57,829 nt of DNA from Halomonas sp. (GCF_029263665.1 NZ_JAJUFQ010000026.1:1-57829); one strand, 5' to 3'; numbered from the stretch's first letter, positions 8,903-17,888 are shown. A program made the numbers and translations. The notes: generated by a model from the sequence alone, not told the origin.

Positions 8903-9697
8903 TCACAGTGCCGCTGGTCTCTCCAGATGCAAGGCAAAACCGTTTGCCTCAGGCTTCCCCAGTTCAGGACGCAAGCGCATGCTGGGAATCAGATAGTCGC
9001 CATCATTCTGCTTCCGATAAGGAATGGGTGGCGTGCTGCCCAGATCCCGCATCCGCTCGCGCAGGCGTTCCTCAAGGCGCTCGATACCCGCATCATCGAG
9101 ACGATGAACGTTATAGGCCACGAACGGCGGTAATACGTCATACCCCGGATAGAACAGAATGCCGTGATGGATGGGAAACAACAGGTCGTCGATCGGCCCA
9201 TTGATACCTCGCTCGGAATAATGTTCTTCCCAACCTCCAGCAGTCACGATCAGCATCGCCCGCTTGCCGGCCAATGAGCCTTCCCCATAACGATCTCCCC
9301 AACGAGTATCGCTATGCTCGCCAACGCCATAGGCAAATCCATAGGAATACACCCGATCCACCCAGCCCTTGAGAATCGCTGGCATAGTGAACCACCACAG
9401 CGGGAACTGGAGAATCAACACATCCGCCCATAGCAGCTTTTCTTGCTCCGCCTTGACATCATCTGTCAGCGCACCGCTGGCAAAGGCTTCTCCCGATGCC
9501 TTGCTCGGCTGCAGGGGCTTGGCAGGATCAAGTTCCGGAAAATCCGCCCGATCGATCTCGGACTTCCACCCATCGGCATAGAGATCGGACACACGCACCT
9601 CATGCCCTTGGGACACAAGCTCATCAATGGCGACATCGCGTAGCGCACCATTGAGCGACGCAGGTTCAGGGTGAGCAAAAACCAATAACACCTTCAT
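8903..9697 (-). CDS. NAD(P)H:quinone oxidoreductase, flavodoxin fold
   Basis: 264 residues from the ATG at 9697, which has a GAGAGG ribosome site; the open frame extends 35 codons further upstream but that extension is hydrophobic and unlike the family. The N-terminus MKVLLVFAHPEPASLNGALR is the FMN-binding beta1-loop of the NQO1/MdaB/KefF group. The motif LQFPLWWFTMPAILKGWVDRV at about residues 100-120 is the characteristic flavin and dimer segment. It is a predicted cytosolic FMN/FAD enzyme that transfers two electrons from NAD(P)H to quinones. It is divergent from a LysR regulator 116 bases away, a common arrangement for quinone- or electrophile-inducible reductases. Confidence 0.88.
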   Translation of the reverse strand: MKVLLVFAHPEPASLNGALRDVAIDELVSQGHEVRVSDLYADGWKSEIDRADFPELDPAKPLQPSKASGEAFASGALTDDVKAEQEKLLWADVLILQFPLWWFTMPAILKGWVDRVYSYGFAYGVGEHSDTRWGDRYGEGSLAGKRAMLIVTAGGWEEHYSERGINGPIDDLLFPIHHGILFYPGYDVLPPFVAYNVHRLDDAGIERLEERLRERMRDLGSTPPIPYRKQNDGDYLIPSMRLRPELGKPEANGFALHLERPAAL

Positions 9698-9719
9698 GAG
9701 ACAGAACCTCTCAATACCA

Positions 9720-9749
9720 AACAGGACAAGACAGAACAGGACAAGTGCC
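9720..9749. repeat. Two-copy 15-bp tandem repeat in the quinone reductase leader
   Basis: AACAGGACAAGACAG followed directly by AACAGGACAAGTGCC (12 of 15 identical), lying in the intergenic region between the divergent reductase and LysR genes. It belongs to the short tandem-array class seen throughout the window. Confidence 0.7.
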
Positions 9750-9813
9750 CCTAAGGTAGCGCTGACTTCATGAATGCGATATACAGAAACAATACATAAC
9801 ACTATGCCGAAAA

Positions 9814-10734
9814 ATGGATAAATCTGATGTCACACTCGAGCGCATGCGCACCTTCGTGCGCGTCGTCGAACGCGGCAATCTCTCCGCCGTCGCACGGGAA
9901 TTCGGCATCGGCCAATCGACCGTGACGCGCCACCTCCGGGAGCTAGAAGCGGCTCTCGGTGTTGCCTTGCTCAGCAGAACGACACGTCGTGCCACCATCA
10001 CCGAAGAAGGTCGCCATTATTACGCTCGCAGTATCCAGATTCTGCGGCTCGTCGAACAAGCTGGAGCAGCCGCTCGTAGTGCCCGTGGCGCCCAGGCCGG
10101 TACCGTACGCATTTCCTGTACTGCAGCCATCGGTATCCTGCATGTCAGCCGCCTGCTCTTCCGGTTCCAGGATCGCTATCCGGATATTCATATTGATCTC
10201 AACCTCACCGACGAACGTATCGATCTGGTTCGAGAAGGCGTTGACCTGGCCATACGCCTTGGGCCACTTTCCGACAGTTCGATGAAGCTGCGTGCCCTTG
10301 GCCACTCTCGGCGCCTGCTGGTCGCAGCCCCCGACTATCTGAAGGCCCATGGAACACCCACAACACCTGATGAACTGATCGGCCATGAAAGCATTCGCAT
10401 GTCCAATGTTGCAGGTAGCGAAGCGCTTGCCCTGCGTGGACCTGATGGTGAACACCACACGGTCCCCTTGACGGGACGCTTTGTCGTTGACCATGGCTTG
10501 GGTGCGCGTGAGGCCTTGCTCGCCGGGCGTGGCATCGCCCCCGCCCACCGCTGGCTCATCGATGATCTCTTGAACAATGGCCATGTTGAGCAGATCCTTC
10601 CTGACTATGCACTTCCATCAACACCATTGAATCTGCTGATCGTTCCCGGACGTACCGACATCGCACGAGTTCGCCTGCTGATCGACTTTCTTACTGAGCA
10701 GGCCGGCAACATTCCCGGCATCGAAAGAACGTGA
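9814..10734 (+). CDS. LysR-family transcriptional regulator (quinone reductase neighbour)
   Basis: 306 residues with an N-terminal winged helix-turn-helix (about residues 5-65, including GNLSAVAREFGIGQSTVTRHLRELE) and a periplasmic-binding-protein-like effector domain typical of the CrgA/PecT-like LysR subgroup. In that group the substrate domain contains the pattern DIHIDLNLTDERIDLVREGV. It is transcribed divergently from the NAD(P)H:quinone oxidoreductase and probably controls it. The inducing ligand cannot be told from sequence. Confidence 0.9.
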   Translation: MDKSDVTLERMRTFVRVVERGNLSAVAREFGIGQSTVTRHLRELEAALGVALLSRTTRRATITEEGRHYYARSIQILRLVEQAGAAARSARGAQAGTVRISCTAAIGILHVSRLLFRFQDRYPDIHIDLNLTDERIDLVREGVDLAIRLGPLSDSSMKLRALGHSRRLLVAAPDYLKAHGTPTTPDELIGHESIRMSNVAGSEALALRGPDGEHHTVPLTGRFVVDHGLGAREALLAGRGIAPAHRWLIDDLLNNGHVEQILPDYALPSTPLNLLIVPGRTDIARVRLLIDFLTEQAGNIPGIERT

Positions 10735-10881
10735 CGTTAAAGCGATGGCGCCTAAGCCTTGAGCGATGACGTAAAGAAGACAGTCGACCTTGATATGCCG
10801 CGTATGATGATCAGCCTAGGAAAACATTTACCGCCTCAAGGGGAATGAACGCCCTCTGAGCCGGAGTTCAGGAGCACAGGG

Positions 10882-11775
10882 ATGCCACACTCTCTTCATG
10901 ACCATCGCCAGGGGCTGATCATGGCCGCTGGTGGTGTTTTCGTCCTCAGCATCGACAGCCTGCTGGTGCGCCTGGCAGCCAGCGATGGCTGGGATATCAT
11001 CTTCTGGCGAGGCGCCCTGATGGGGCTTTCTCTCAGCCTGCTGTGCCTTGGCGGAAAGCGGCTGGCATCACTGCGCGGCCACATGATGATGTCTCTCAGT
11101 TCTGCGCTCTTGCTGGGACTGTCATCCGGTCTTTTTGTGCTTGCCGTGATGAACACCAAGGTCGCCAATGTCGTGGTGATCCTGAGTGCTGCCCCTTTGT
11201 TTGCCGCCATCTTTACGCGCATGTTCCTGCATGAACCTGTGCCCTTGCGTACCTGGCTGGCCATCGTTCTGGCCATGCTTGGCCTGCTGGTGGTCTTTGC
11301 TGGAGGGCTGAGCGGAGATGGACTGGTGGGTGATCTCTATGCCCTGGCCGCCGCCGCCGCTGTCGGTGGCAACCTGACCCTGTTGCGTCATCACCCTACC
11401 GTCGACCGGGTACCACTGATTGCCATCGGCGGTTTCATATCGGCATTGATTGCCCTGCCAATGGCGGCGCCCTTGTCTCTGGCACCCAAGAGCTACGCCG
11501 TATTGGCGTTGATGGGGCTGTTGCAGATGCCGCTTGCCACCGTGTTAATCAACAGCGCCACCCGTTACCTGCCTTCGGCAGAGGTCGCCCTGTTCTATCT
11601 GCTGGAAGCCGTGCTGGGAACCCTCTGGGTCTGGTGGTGGCTGAATGAGCAGCCGCCCCACGCCACCCTGCTGGGCGGCACCCTGATCCTGCTGACCCTG
11701 GTCGTCAATGCGTGGCTTGGCCTGCGTCATTCAGGTAGCAGGAAAGTCCTGCCTTATGGCGAGTACAGCAAATGA
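10882..11775 (+). CDS. DMT-superfamily (EamA) transporter
   Basis: 297 residues with about ten hydrophobic helices in two EamA repeats (roughly 14-145 and 160-285), typical of drug/metabolite exporters. The first repeat begins with GGVFVLSIDSLLVRLAASDGW and contains the conserved FWRG. The second repeat ends with the family-typical EAVLGTLWVWWWLNEQP. A ribosome site (CAGGAG) precedes the ATG. It stands alone, followed by a weak terminator and a long intergenic region. The substrate is unknown. Confidence 0.88.
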   Translation: MPHSLHDHRQGLIMAAGGVFVLSIDSLLVRLAASDGWDIIFWRGALMGLSLSLLCLGGKRLASLRGHMMMSLSSALLLGLSSGLFVLAVMNTKVANVVVILSAAPLFAAIFTRMFLHEPVPLRTWLAIVLAMLGLLVVFAGGLSGDGLVGDLYALAAAAAVGGNLTLLRHHPTVDRVPLIAIGGFISALIALPMAAPLSLAPKSYAVLALMGLLQMPLATVLINSATRYLPSAEVALFYLLEAVLGTLWVWWWLNEQPPHATLLGGTLILLTLVVNAWLGLRHSGSRKVLPYGEYSK

Positions 11776-11802
11776 CGGCTTTTAGCACCGTCTCTCTTTT
11801 TT
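11774..11802 (+). terminator. Short hairpin with T-rich tail after the EamA gene
   Basis: GACGG (11774-11778) pairs with CCGTC (11788-11792) over a 9-base loop and is followed by TCTCTTTTTT. The stem is short and overlaps the stop codon, so this is a modest intrinsic terminator. Confidence 0.5.
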
Positions 11803-11850
11803 AAGCGGTATCTACATCTAGCAATATATGCATTAAGCAGCATATTTATT

Positions 11851-11910
11851 CACTAGGCGGCTAATAACTAGAAGGTCAACAACTAGAAAGTCAACAACTA
11901 GACGGATAAC
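11851..11910. repeat. Four-copy 15-bp tandem array
   Basis: Four contiguous 15-bp units start at 11851, 11866, 11881 and 11896. The middle two (AACTAGAAGGTCAAC and AACTAGAAAGTCAAC) differ by one base; the outer two are more diverged. It is noncoding. Confidence 0.85.
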
Positions 11911-11918
11911 AAATAAGC

Positions 11919-11941
11919 GGCATGTTGATCATCAACATGCC
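11919..11941. promoter_or_regulatory. Perfect 23-bp palindrome, candidate operator or hairpin
   Basis: Eleven-base arms (GGCATGTTGAT and ATCAACATGCC) around a single C. It directly follows the tandem array and lies 330 bases before the BCCT start. It could be an operator or form a cruciform or RNA hairpin. Confidence 0.45.
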
Positions 11942-12154
11942 CAAAATACGTTCTTCGATGAAGAATGCCTCGCTGAAACAGGTCTCGTTGAGAATATCTG
12001 TAGCTTTCTCAACAGGAGCAATCAACGAATGCCAGCAACACATATTTATGCATTTTTGAATGATAAAGAATCATGGATCGGACAAAAATAAGTCTCTGTG
12101 CGTACTGCTCATATCTCTATGCGACATCCTGGTCAAAAGATCATAAACAATGCT

Positions 12155-12177
12155 TCATGAGTTACAAAAACTCATGA
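12155..12177. promoter_or_regulatory. Inverted repeat TCATGAGTT/AACTCATGA
   Basis: Nine-base perfect arms with a 5-base spacer, about 100 bases before the BCCT start codon. Candidate operator; no cognate regulator is identified. Confidence 0.4.
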
Positions 12178-12274
12178 TTTCATGACGAAAAATATGTTGT
12201 TCTCTGCCTTCTATCCCCTCAGCCTCGCATAGGTCCGTGACCTCCCCCTGATTCCTCTAAACATAAGAAAATCT

Positions 12275-13988
12275 ATGAGTAACACCATACGTTCCGAAAG
12301 AGGCCTATTAAAGGGCCTCAATCCGACGGTGACCATTGCCTCGAAAGTGCTGGTCATCGGCTTTGTCATCTTCTGTACCATGCTCGCCGACAAGGCTGGC
12401 ACCATCTTCCAGAATGCCTCGACCGCTGTTCTCGACAATGCCAAATGGTTCTATCTGGGACTGGTCAGTGCCGTACTGGCTTTCCTGCTCTATCTGATGG
12501 TCAGCCGCTTTGGCCATATCCGCCTGGGCAAGGACAATGAACGCCCTGAATTCAGCTACCTGTCCTGGGTCAGCATGCTGTTTTCGGGCGGCATGGGCAT
12601 CGGGCTGATCTTCTGGTCCGTGGCAGAGCCGATGCTGCACTACGCTGCCAATCCCTTCACCGAAGGCATGAGTGATGCATCCGCCAGCATGGCCATGCGC
12701 CTGACCTACTTCCACTGGGGCCTGCATCCCTGGGCTACCTTCATCATCATTGCCCTGGCCCTTTCTTATTTTTTCCTACCGTAAAGGACTCCCCCTGACG
12801 CTGCGCTCCATCCTTTACCCGTTCATCGGAGAGCGGATCTACGGCCCGATCGGCCACACAGTGGATATCCTCACCGTTGCCATCACCGCATTCGGGGTAT
12901 CCACGTCCCTGGGCATGGGCGTAATTCAGATGAACAGCGGGCTGAACAATGTCTTCGGCATCGAGATCGGTACCGGCACCCAATTGGCACTGATTGTGCT
13001 GATCATGGCCTTTGCCATCATCTCCGTGGCCACAGGCGTTGGCCGTGGCATGAAGCGACTTTCCGAACTGAACATGTTGCTGTCACTGCTGATCGTGGCC
13101 ATCGTGCTGGCCATCGGCCCTACCCGCTATATTCTCAACACCCTGCTGCAGAGCACCGGGGATTACACCAACAACCTGATCAGCATGAGCCTGTGGAGCG
13201 ATGCCAACGCCGACAGTGGCTGGCAGAACTGGTGGACCGCCTTCTACTGGCCATGGTGGATGACCTGGGCTCCCTTCGTCGGCATGTTCATTGCCCGCAT
13301 CTCCCGGGGACGCACCATCCGTGAACTGATCAGTGGTGCTCTTATCGTGCCGACCCTGGTGACCTTAGTGTGGATGGCAGTGTTCGGTGGCAGCGCACTA
13401 TTCGAAGAACAGCAGGCACGTCATGCCCATGAATCCATCATGGCGGCCAGCGAAGTGAAGGTAGATGCGGACTTTGCCGGGGGAGCCGTGCTCCAGGCTA
13501 CCCAGCAAGACACCACTCATGCGCTGTTCACTCTGTTCGACATACTGGACCCAGGCATGCTGGGCAACCTGCTGTCGGTACTGGCAGTGCTGTTGCTGGC
13601 CACCTATTTCATCACTTCCGCCGACTCGGGCACCCTGGTGCTGTGCATTCTGGATAGTGCCGGCAATCCCGAACCTCCGCAGTCCATCAGGATAATGTGG
13701 GGTATCGTGATTGCCTGCATTGCTGGCGCCCTGCTGTTCGCTGGTGGCCTGGAAACCATTCAGACCGCGTCGATCATCGCCGGCCTGCCGATTGCCATAT
13801 TCATCATGGTGATGGCCCTGAGCCTCTATCGCATGTTACGCCGCGAACCGGCCGCGGCCTGGATGCTTCCCCCTGCGGTACGCCCCGACAATGCCGAGCT
13901 GGATTTCAGCAGTGGCCAGAATGAGGTGGAACGTACCCTGGCGCAGGATGCCTATCTATCCAGAAAATCTGCCTCCGAAAACGCATAG
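12275..13988 (+). pseudogene. BCCT-family betaine/choline transporter interrupted by a one-base frameshift
   Basis: Two overlapping frames (12275-12784 and 12750-13988) together encode one BCCT transporter. The first carries the N-terminal helices and the GGMGIGLIFWSVAEP motif. The second carries the Trp-rich FYWPWWMTWAPFVGMFIARIS signature and ADSGTLVL. The frame breaks at a run of six T (12769-12774). With five T the protein would read SYFSYRKGLPLTLRS, exactly what BCCT proteins have, and give an uninterrupted 570-residue transporter. Everything else is intact, so this is a recent mutation, a slippage or phase-variable site, or a sequencing error. BCCT carriers import betaine, choline or carnitine by Na+ or H+ symport. 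The location beside a demethylase and a GBBH-like gene suggests a quaternary amine substrate. Confidence 0.88.
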
Positions 13989-13999
13989 CCCCCTTTAGT

Positions 14000-14040
14000 G
14001 ACAGCAAGAAGCCCAGCACATTGCTGGGCTTCTTGCTGTC
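14000..14040. terminator. Strong 19-bp hairpin terminator after the BCCT gene
   Basis: A perfect 19-bp inverted repeat (14000-14018 with 14022-14040) with a 3-base loop, centred on AGCCCAGCA/TGCTGGGCT, immediately after the transporter stop. Confidence 0.88.
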
Positions 14041-14109
14041 GCAAGGATGCCATGGCCCTGGTGGTGGCCACTCTTTTATGTCCGTAACCTCCCATACACA
14101 TAGCCTTTA

Positions 14110-14136
14110 TGTACATAAATTGGACACTTCTGTACA
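14110..14136. promoter_or_regulatory. Paired TGTACA sites upstream of the TetR gene
   Basis: TGTACA (itself palindromic) at 14110-14115 and 14131-14136, 21 bp apart centre to centre (two helical turns), lying 74-100 bases before the TetR start. The same hexamer pair occurs in the P5CR/demethylase intergenic region, suggesting a shared regulator. Confidence 0.5.
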
Positions 14137-14209
14137 CTGCATCTTTCTTCGGCACTGCTTCGATACGGCATGCTGGCTCCAACCGATTTTCCTGCGAGGT
14201 TATCTCTCC

Positions 14210-14833
14210 ATGCCATCTGCTGATGTCAGTGACAAGGGCTCTCGTGATGCCTGGCTCGATGCCGCCTTCAACCTGTTGCTCGAGTCCGGCGTAGATAGTG
14301 TGAAGATCCTGCCCTTGGCCAAGCGACTCAACCTCTCGCGTACCAGCTTCTACTGGTTCTTCAAGGATCGCGAAGCACTATTGAGTGCCTTGATCGAACG
14401 CTGGCGGGAAAAAAATACCCAGGGCCTGGTGCGCCAAAGCGAGGCCTATGCCGAGAACATCGTCGAAGCGATTCTCAATGTGTTTGATTGCTGGCTCGAC
14501 CCCGAGCTATTCGACTCCCAGCTGGAATTCGCCATGCGCAGTTGGGCGTTGCAGTCGAATGAAGTATCTCGGGAAATCGATAACGCTGATGAAGCACGCA
14601 TCGACGCACTGACACAGATGTTCATCCACCACGGCTTTGATCCATTGGCAGCCAATGTGCGCGGCCGCACCATCTACCTAACCCAGATCGGCTATATCTC
14701 GATGAATTCCCAGGAGTCCCTGACGATTCGCATGCAGCGCATTCCCGCCTATGTCGAGATATTCACCGGTCAGGCACCGCAACAGCGCGACCTGCAGCGT
14801 TTCCATGCCCGGCATGCCTACACACCGGACTAG
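14210..14833 (+). CDS. TetR-family regulator of the betaine locus
   Basis: 207 residues from the ATG at 14210, preceded by GCGAGG; the open frame extends further upstream but that part crosses the terminator region and is not protein-like. The N-terminal helix-turn-helix spans about residues 15-65, with AKRLNLSRTSFYWFFKDREALLSALIERW as the recognition-helix region. The C-terminal ligand domain contains the FDSQLEFAMRSWA segment common in a TetR subgroup. It lies between the BCCT gene and the convergent P5C-reductase gene. Paired TGTACA sites in its own leader and in the demethylase promoter region suggest autoregulation and control of the neighbours. Confidence 0.88.
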   Translation: MPSADVSDKGSRDAWLDAAFNLLLESGVDSVKILPLAKRLNLSRTSFYWFFKDREALLSALIERWREKNTQGLVRQSEAYAENIVEAILNVFDCWLDPELFDSQLEFAMRSWALQSNEVSREIDNADEARIDALTQMFIHHGFDPLAANVRGRTIYLTQIGYISMNSQESLTIRMQRIPAYVEIFTGQAPQQRDLQRFHARHAYTPD

Positions 14834-14853
14834 GGAATCTTGAGACTAGCGCC

Positions 14854-15666
14854 CTATACCGAATCCGTGCTCGCCGCCCGATGAGCTGCATCAAGTCCAC
14901 GCTGGATCACCTCATCGATATTCCCTTCGATCATCGCGCGCAGCCCCTTGGCCGTGGTGCCGTCATAGGCAATCAAGCGTTCCACCATCTCGCCTGGGTC
15001 ACTGCCCAGGCTTTCCAGCAGCAGGCTGCCCCCCACCAGGGTCTGCATGACGGCTTCAAGGGCAATGTCATCCGCGATTCCCTTGTTCCTGGCATGCTCC
15101 AGCATCACCTTGGCCAGCAAGGCCGGATAGGCAGGGCCGGCGCCACTCAAGGCCGTCATGTAATCGAGAGCGCTCTCTGAAGGAAGCTCTCGCGCCATTC
15201 CACAACTCGCCAGCAACGCCTGCACCAGCTCCCGGTCTGGCCGAGTGACCTGCTCCGAGGCATACCAGGGAAAATAGCCACGACGAATTTCCGCTGCCGC
15301 GTTCGGCATGGCGCGCACCACACGACAACTCCCGAGCTGGCTGGAAATCGCCTGCACAGGAGCCATCGCCAGCAGCGAAATGATCAGCTTGTCGTGTGCC
15401 TCGATATGGATATGGCAAAGGTCCTCTGGACGCACCGACAACACGATGACATCCACCCTCTCAACCAATGCTTGATTGTCCTGAACGCAACGGACCTCGG
15501 GCCAGTCACGATAGGCATCACCAGCCCCCGAGCGGGCCGACACGATCAGTTGGTCAGCTGCTACAAGGTTCTGCTCCAGCCAGGCAAGCCCCAGAGAGCG
15601 CCCCATCCATCCCTGGCCGCCAATAATCCCGATCGTTGTGTTCTTCTTCATTGTGACTGGCTTCAT
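14854..15666 (-). CDS. Pyrroline-5-carboxylate reductase paralogue
   Basis: 270 residues from the ATG at 15666, chosen for an AAGG upstream; an ATG at 15651 (MKKNTTIGIIGG) is an alternative. It has the Rossmann fold with glycine motif GGQGWMG, the central MPNAAAEIRRG matching P5CR MPNTP, and the C-terminal signature region around ALSGAGPAYPALLAKVM and DGTTAKGLRAM (canonical GGTT-A). P5CR makes proline from pyrroline-5-carboxylate with NAD(P)H. Divergence from housekeeping ProC and location opposite an N-methylproline-demethylase-like gene suggest a dedicated paralogue acting on proline-related imines. The exact substrate is inference. Confidence 0.82.
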   Translation of the reverse strand: MKPVTMKKNTTIGIIGGQGWMGRSLGLAWLEQNLVAADQLIVSARSGAGDAYRDWPEVRCVQDNQALVERVDVIVLSVRPEDLCHIHIEAHDKLIISLLAMAPVQAISSQLGSCRVVRAMPNAAAEIRRGYFPWYASEQVTRPDRELVQALLASCGMARELPSESALDYMTALSGAGPAYPALLAKVMLEHARNKGIADDIALEAVMQTLVGGSLLLESLGSDPGEMVERLIAYDGTTAKGLRAMIEGNIDEVIQRGLDAAHRAASTDSV

Positions 15667-15692
15667 GATTTTTTCGGCCTTTGCTGCCCGCA

Positions 15693-15733
15693 ACTGTACA
15701 CAGTTGAACATATAATTGACAACCATGTACAGT
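15693..15733. promoter_or_regulatory. Dyad ACTGTACA...TGTACAGT in the divergent P5CR/demethylase promoter
   Basis: Perfect 8-bp inverted repeats at 15693-15700 and 15726-15733; the TGTACA cores are 31 bp apart (three helical turns). A TTGACA (15716-15721) lies between them on the plus strand. This is a candidate operator for the nearby TetR protein, whose own leader has the same hexamer pair at a 21-bp spacing. Confidence 0.6.
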
Positions 15734-15821
15734 CGCAGCTAGTTTTGTCAAGCACACCAACAAGATCAAGCCCTGAAAGGCAAGCCCGAAAAACAAAACC
15801 CTGAAGGACAGAGATCCGGCC

Positions 15822-17888
15822 ATGACTAACGATCCGCTGCTGACCCCCTTTCAACTCAAGCACTTGACCTTGAAGAACCGGCTGATGATGACCTCCCACG
15901 AGCCTGCCTATCCTGAAGATGGTATGCCCAAGGCGCTTTATCGTGCCTATCACGTCGAGCGTGCCAAGGCAGGCATCGGCCTGACCATGACCGCAGGGTC
16001 GGCAGCGGTTTCCAAGGACAGCCCACCTGTGTTCAACAACATCCTGGCCTACAAGGACGAGGTCGTACCCTGGATGCGTGAGTTGACCGATGCCTGTCAT
16101 GAGTACGGCACCGCGGTCATGATTCAGTTGACCCACCTCGGTAGACGCACACGCTGGGACAAGGGCGACTGGCTGCCGACGGTGTCGTCTTCTCACCGTC
16201 GCGAAGCATCGCACCGTGCCTTTCCCAAGCAGGCCGAGGATTGGGATATCGAACGTCTGATCCGCGACTATGCCGATGCTGCCGAACGCATGCATGCCGC
16301 CGGCCTCGATGGCATCGAGCTGCAGGCCTATGGCCACCTGCTCGATCAATTCTGGTCGCCGCTGACCAACACCCTCGAAGGGCCTTACGGAGGAGACCTC
16401 GACAACCGCTTGCGTTTCACCTTCGAGGTATTGCGTGCCATTCGCCAACGCGTCGGCGAAGCGTTCATCGTCGGCATGCGCTACACCGGCGACGAAATGC
16501 TGCCAGGTGGTCTGACCGCCAGCGATGGCATGGAGATTTCCCGACGCCTGAAAGACAGTGGCCTGGTGGACTTCCTCAACGTGGTTCGCGGCCATATCGA
16601 TACCGATGCAGGACTGACGGATGTCATCCCCATCCAAGGCATGCCTAGCGCCCCGCACCTGGAGTTCGCCGGTGAAATACGTCGCCAGGTCGACTTCCCT
16701 ACCTTCCATGGCGCCAAAATTCAGGATGTCGCCACGGCTCGTTATGCCATTTCATCAGGCACCGTCGATATGATCGGCATGACCCGCGCGCACATGGCTG
16801 ATCCGCATATCGTGCGCAAGATCAAGGAAGGACGCGAAGAAGAAATTCGCCCCTGTGTCGGAGCCAACTACTGCCTCGACCGCATCTATCAGGGCGGTGC
16901 CGCCTACTGCATCCACAATGCTGCCACCGGCCGCGAAACCACCATGCCGCACACCATTCCCAAGGCAACGTACAAGCGCCGGGTGGTCATCATCGGTGCA
17001 GGGCCTGCCGGCCTGGAAGCCGCTCGAGTAGCTGGTGAGCGCGGACATGACGTCGTCGTGCTGGAGGCCTCCAGTGATGCTGGCGGCCAGATACGCCTGA
17101 CAGCACAGAGTGAGCGCCGGCGTGAAATGATGGGCATCATCGACTGGCGCCTCGCCCGTTGCGAAGCGCTCGGTGTCGAAATCCGCTACAACGTCTGGGC
17201 AGAAGTCGAGGATGTGCTCCAGGAACAGCCAGATGTGGTCATCGTGGCGACGGGCGGCTTTCCCCAGGAAGACCAGCCCACCATTGGTAGCGAGCTGGTG
17301 GTCACCACATGGGACATGATTTCCGGGCATGTGCCCCCAGGCCAGAACGTACTGCTGTTCGATGAAGCAGGAGACCATGCCGCCATGCAGGCAGCAGAGA
17401 TCATTGCGGCGACAGGAGCCCAACTCGAGATCATGACACCAGACAGAACTTTCTCGGCAGAGATCATGGCCATGAACCTGGTGCCTTACATGCGCTCCCT
17501 GCAGCGTCCCAATGTCACCTTCACGCCGACCTACCGCTTAAGGTCCGTGCAACGGGACGACAATGCCCTGCTGGCCAGGATCACCAGTGACTATTTTCCT
17601 CAAGGTCCGGCCCCCCAGGACCGGCAGGACCTGGACCAGGAGCGACGCATCGATCAGGTGGTGGTCAATTACGGCATCACGCCAATGGCCGATATCTACT
17701 TCGAGCTGAAACCCCATTCCAGCAATGGTGGAGAAGTGAATTACGAAGATCTGATTGTGGGCAGTCCCCAGGCCGTCATCCGTCACCAGGACGGCAAGTT
17801 CCAGCTGTTTCGCATCGGCGATGCCGTCGAGCCGCGCAACACCCACGCCGCCATCTATGATGCACTCAGGCTGGTCAAGGACCTGTAA
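15822..17888 (+). CDS. N-methylproline/dimethylglycine demethylase-like flavoprotein (OYE-type NADH:flavin oxidoreductase)
   Basis: 688 residues. Residues 1-340 form an FMN-binding TIM barrel of the Old Yellow Enzyme/trimethylamine dehydrogenase type (LKNRLMMTSHEPAY, then the GPYGGDLDNRLRF segment). A short Fe-S region follows, then a C-terminal dinucleotide-binding domain starting VVIIGAGPAGLEAARVAGE at about 387. This full TMADH-like layout matches the bacterial demethylases acting on dimethylglycine (DgcA), stachydrine and N-methylproline. The Fe-S cysteines visible are C345, C351 and C363; the fourth expected position (348) is Ala. The adjacent P5C-reductase paralogue and BCCT transporter favour a proline-betaine/N-methylproline role over dimethylglycine. 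That substrate is inference. Confidence 0.82.
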   Translation: MTNDPLLTPFQLKHLTLKNRLMMTSHEPAYPEDGMPKALYRAYHVERAKAGIGLTMTAGSAAVSKDSPPVFNNILAYKDEVVPWMRELTDACHEYGTAVMIQLTHLGRRTRWDKGDWLPTVSSSHRREASHRAFPKQAEDWDIERLIRDYADAAERMHAAGLDGIELQAYGHLLDQFWSPLTNTLEGPYGGDLDNRLRFTFEVLRAIRQRVGEAFIVGMRYTGDEMLPGGLTASDGMEISRRLKDSGLVDFLNVVRGHIDTDAGLTDVIPIQGMPSAPHLEFAGEIRRQVDFPTFHGAKIQDVATARYAISSGTVDMIGMTRAHMADPHIVRKIKEGREEEIRPCVGANYCLDRIYQGGAAYCIHNAATGRETTMPHTIPKATYKRRVVIIGAGPAGLEAARVAGERGHDVVVLEASSDAGGQIRLTAQSERRREMMGIIDWRLARCEALGVEIRYNVWAEVEDVLQEQPDVVIVATGGFPQEDQPTIGSELVVTTWDMISGHVPPGQNVLLFDEAGDHAAMQAAEIIAATGAQLEIMTPDRTFSAEIMAMNLVPYMRSLQRPNVTFTPTYRLRSVQRDDNALLARITSDYFPQGPAPQDRQDLDQERRIDQVVVNYGITPMADIYFELKPHSSNGGEVNYEDLIVGSPQAVIRHQDGKFQLFRIGDAVEPRNTHAAIYDALRLVKDL

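Larger units (their letters stand above)
11776..12274 (+). other. 499-bp gene-free, hairpin- and repeat-rich region upstream of the BCCT gene
   Basis: No coding sequence is supported. The stretch is markedly AT-rich and holds a four-copy 15-bp tandem array (11851-11910), a perfect 23-bp palindrome (11919-11941), a TTCTTC/GAAGAA dyad (11951-11965), a TTGAGAA/TTCTCAA pair (11988-12012) and a 9-bp inverted repeat (12155-12177). Some of these are probably regulatory sites for the betaine-type transporter that follows. Confidence 0.6.

Noticed and set aside
12750..13988. Second BCCT frame as an independent gene
   Set aside because: It starts inside a transmembrane helix and lacks the N-terminal third; it is better explained as the downstream part of one frameshifted gene.
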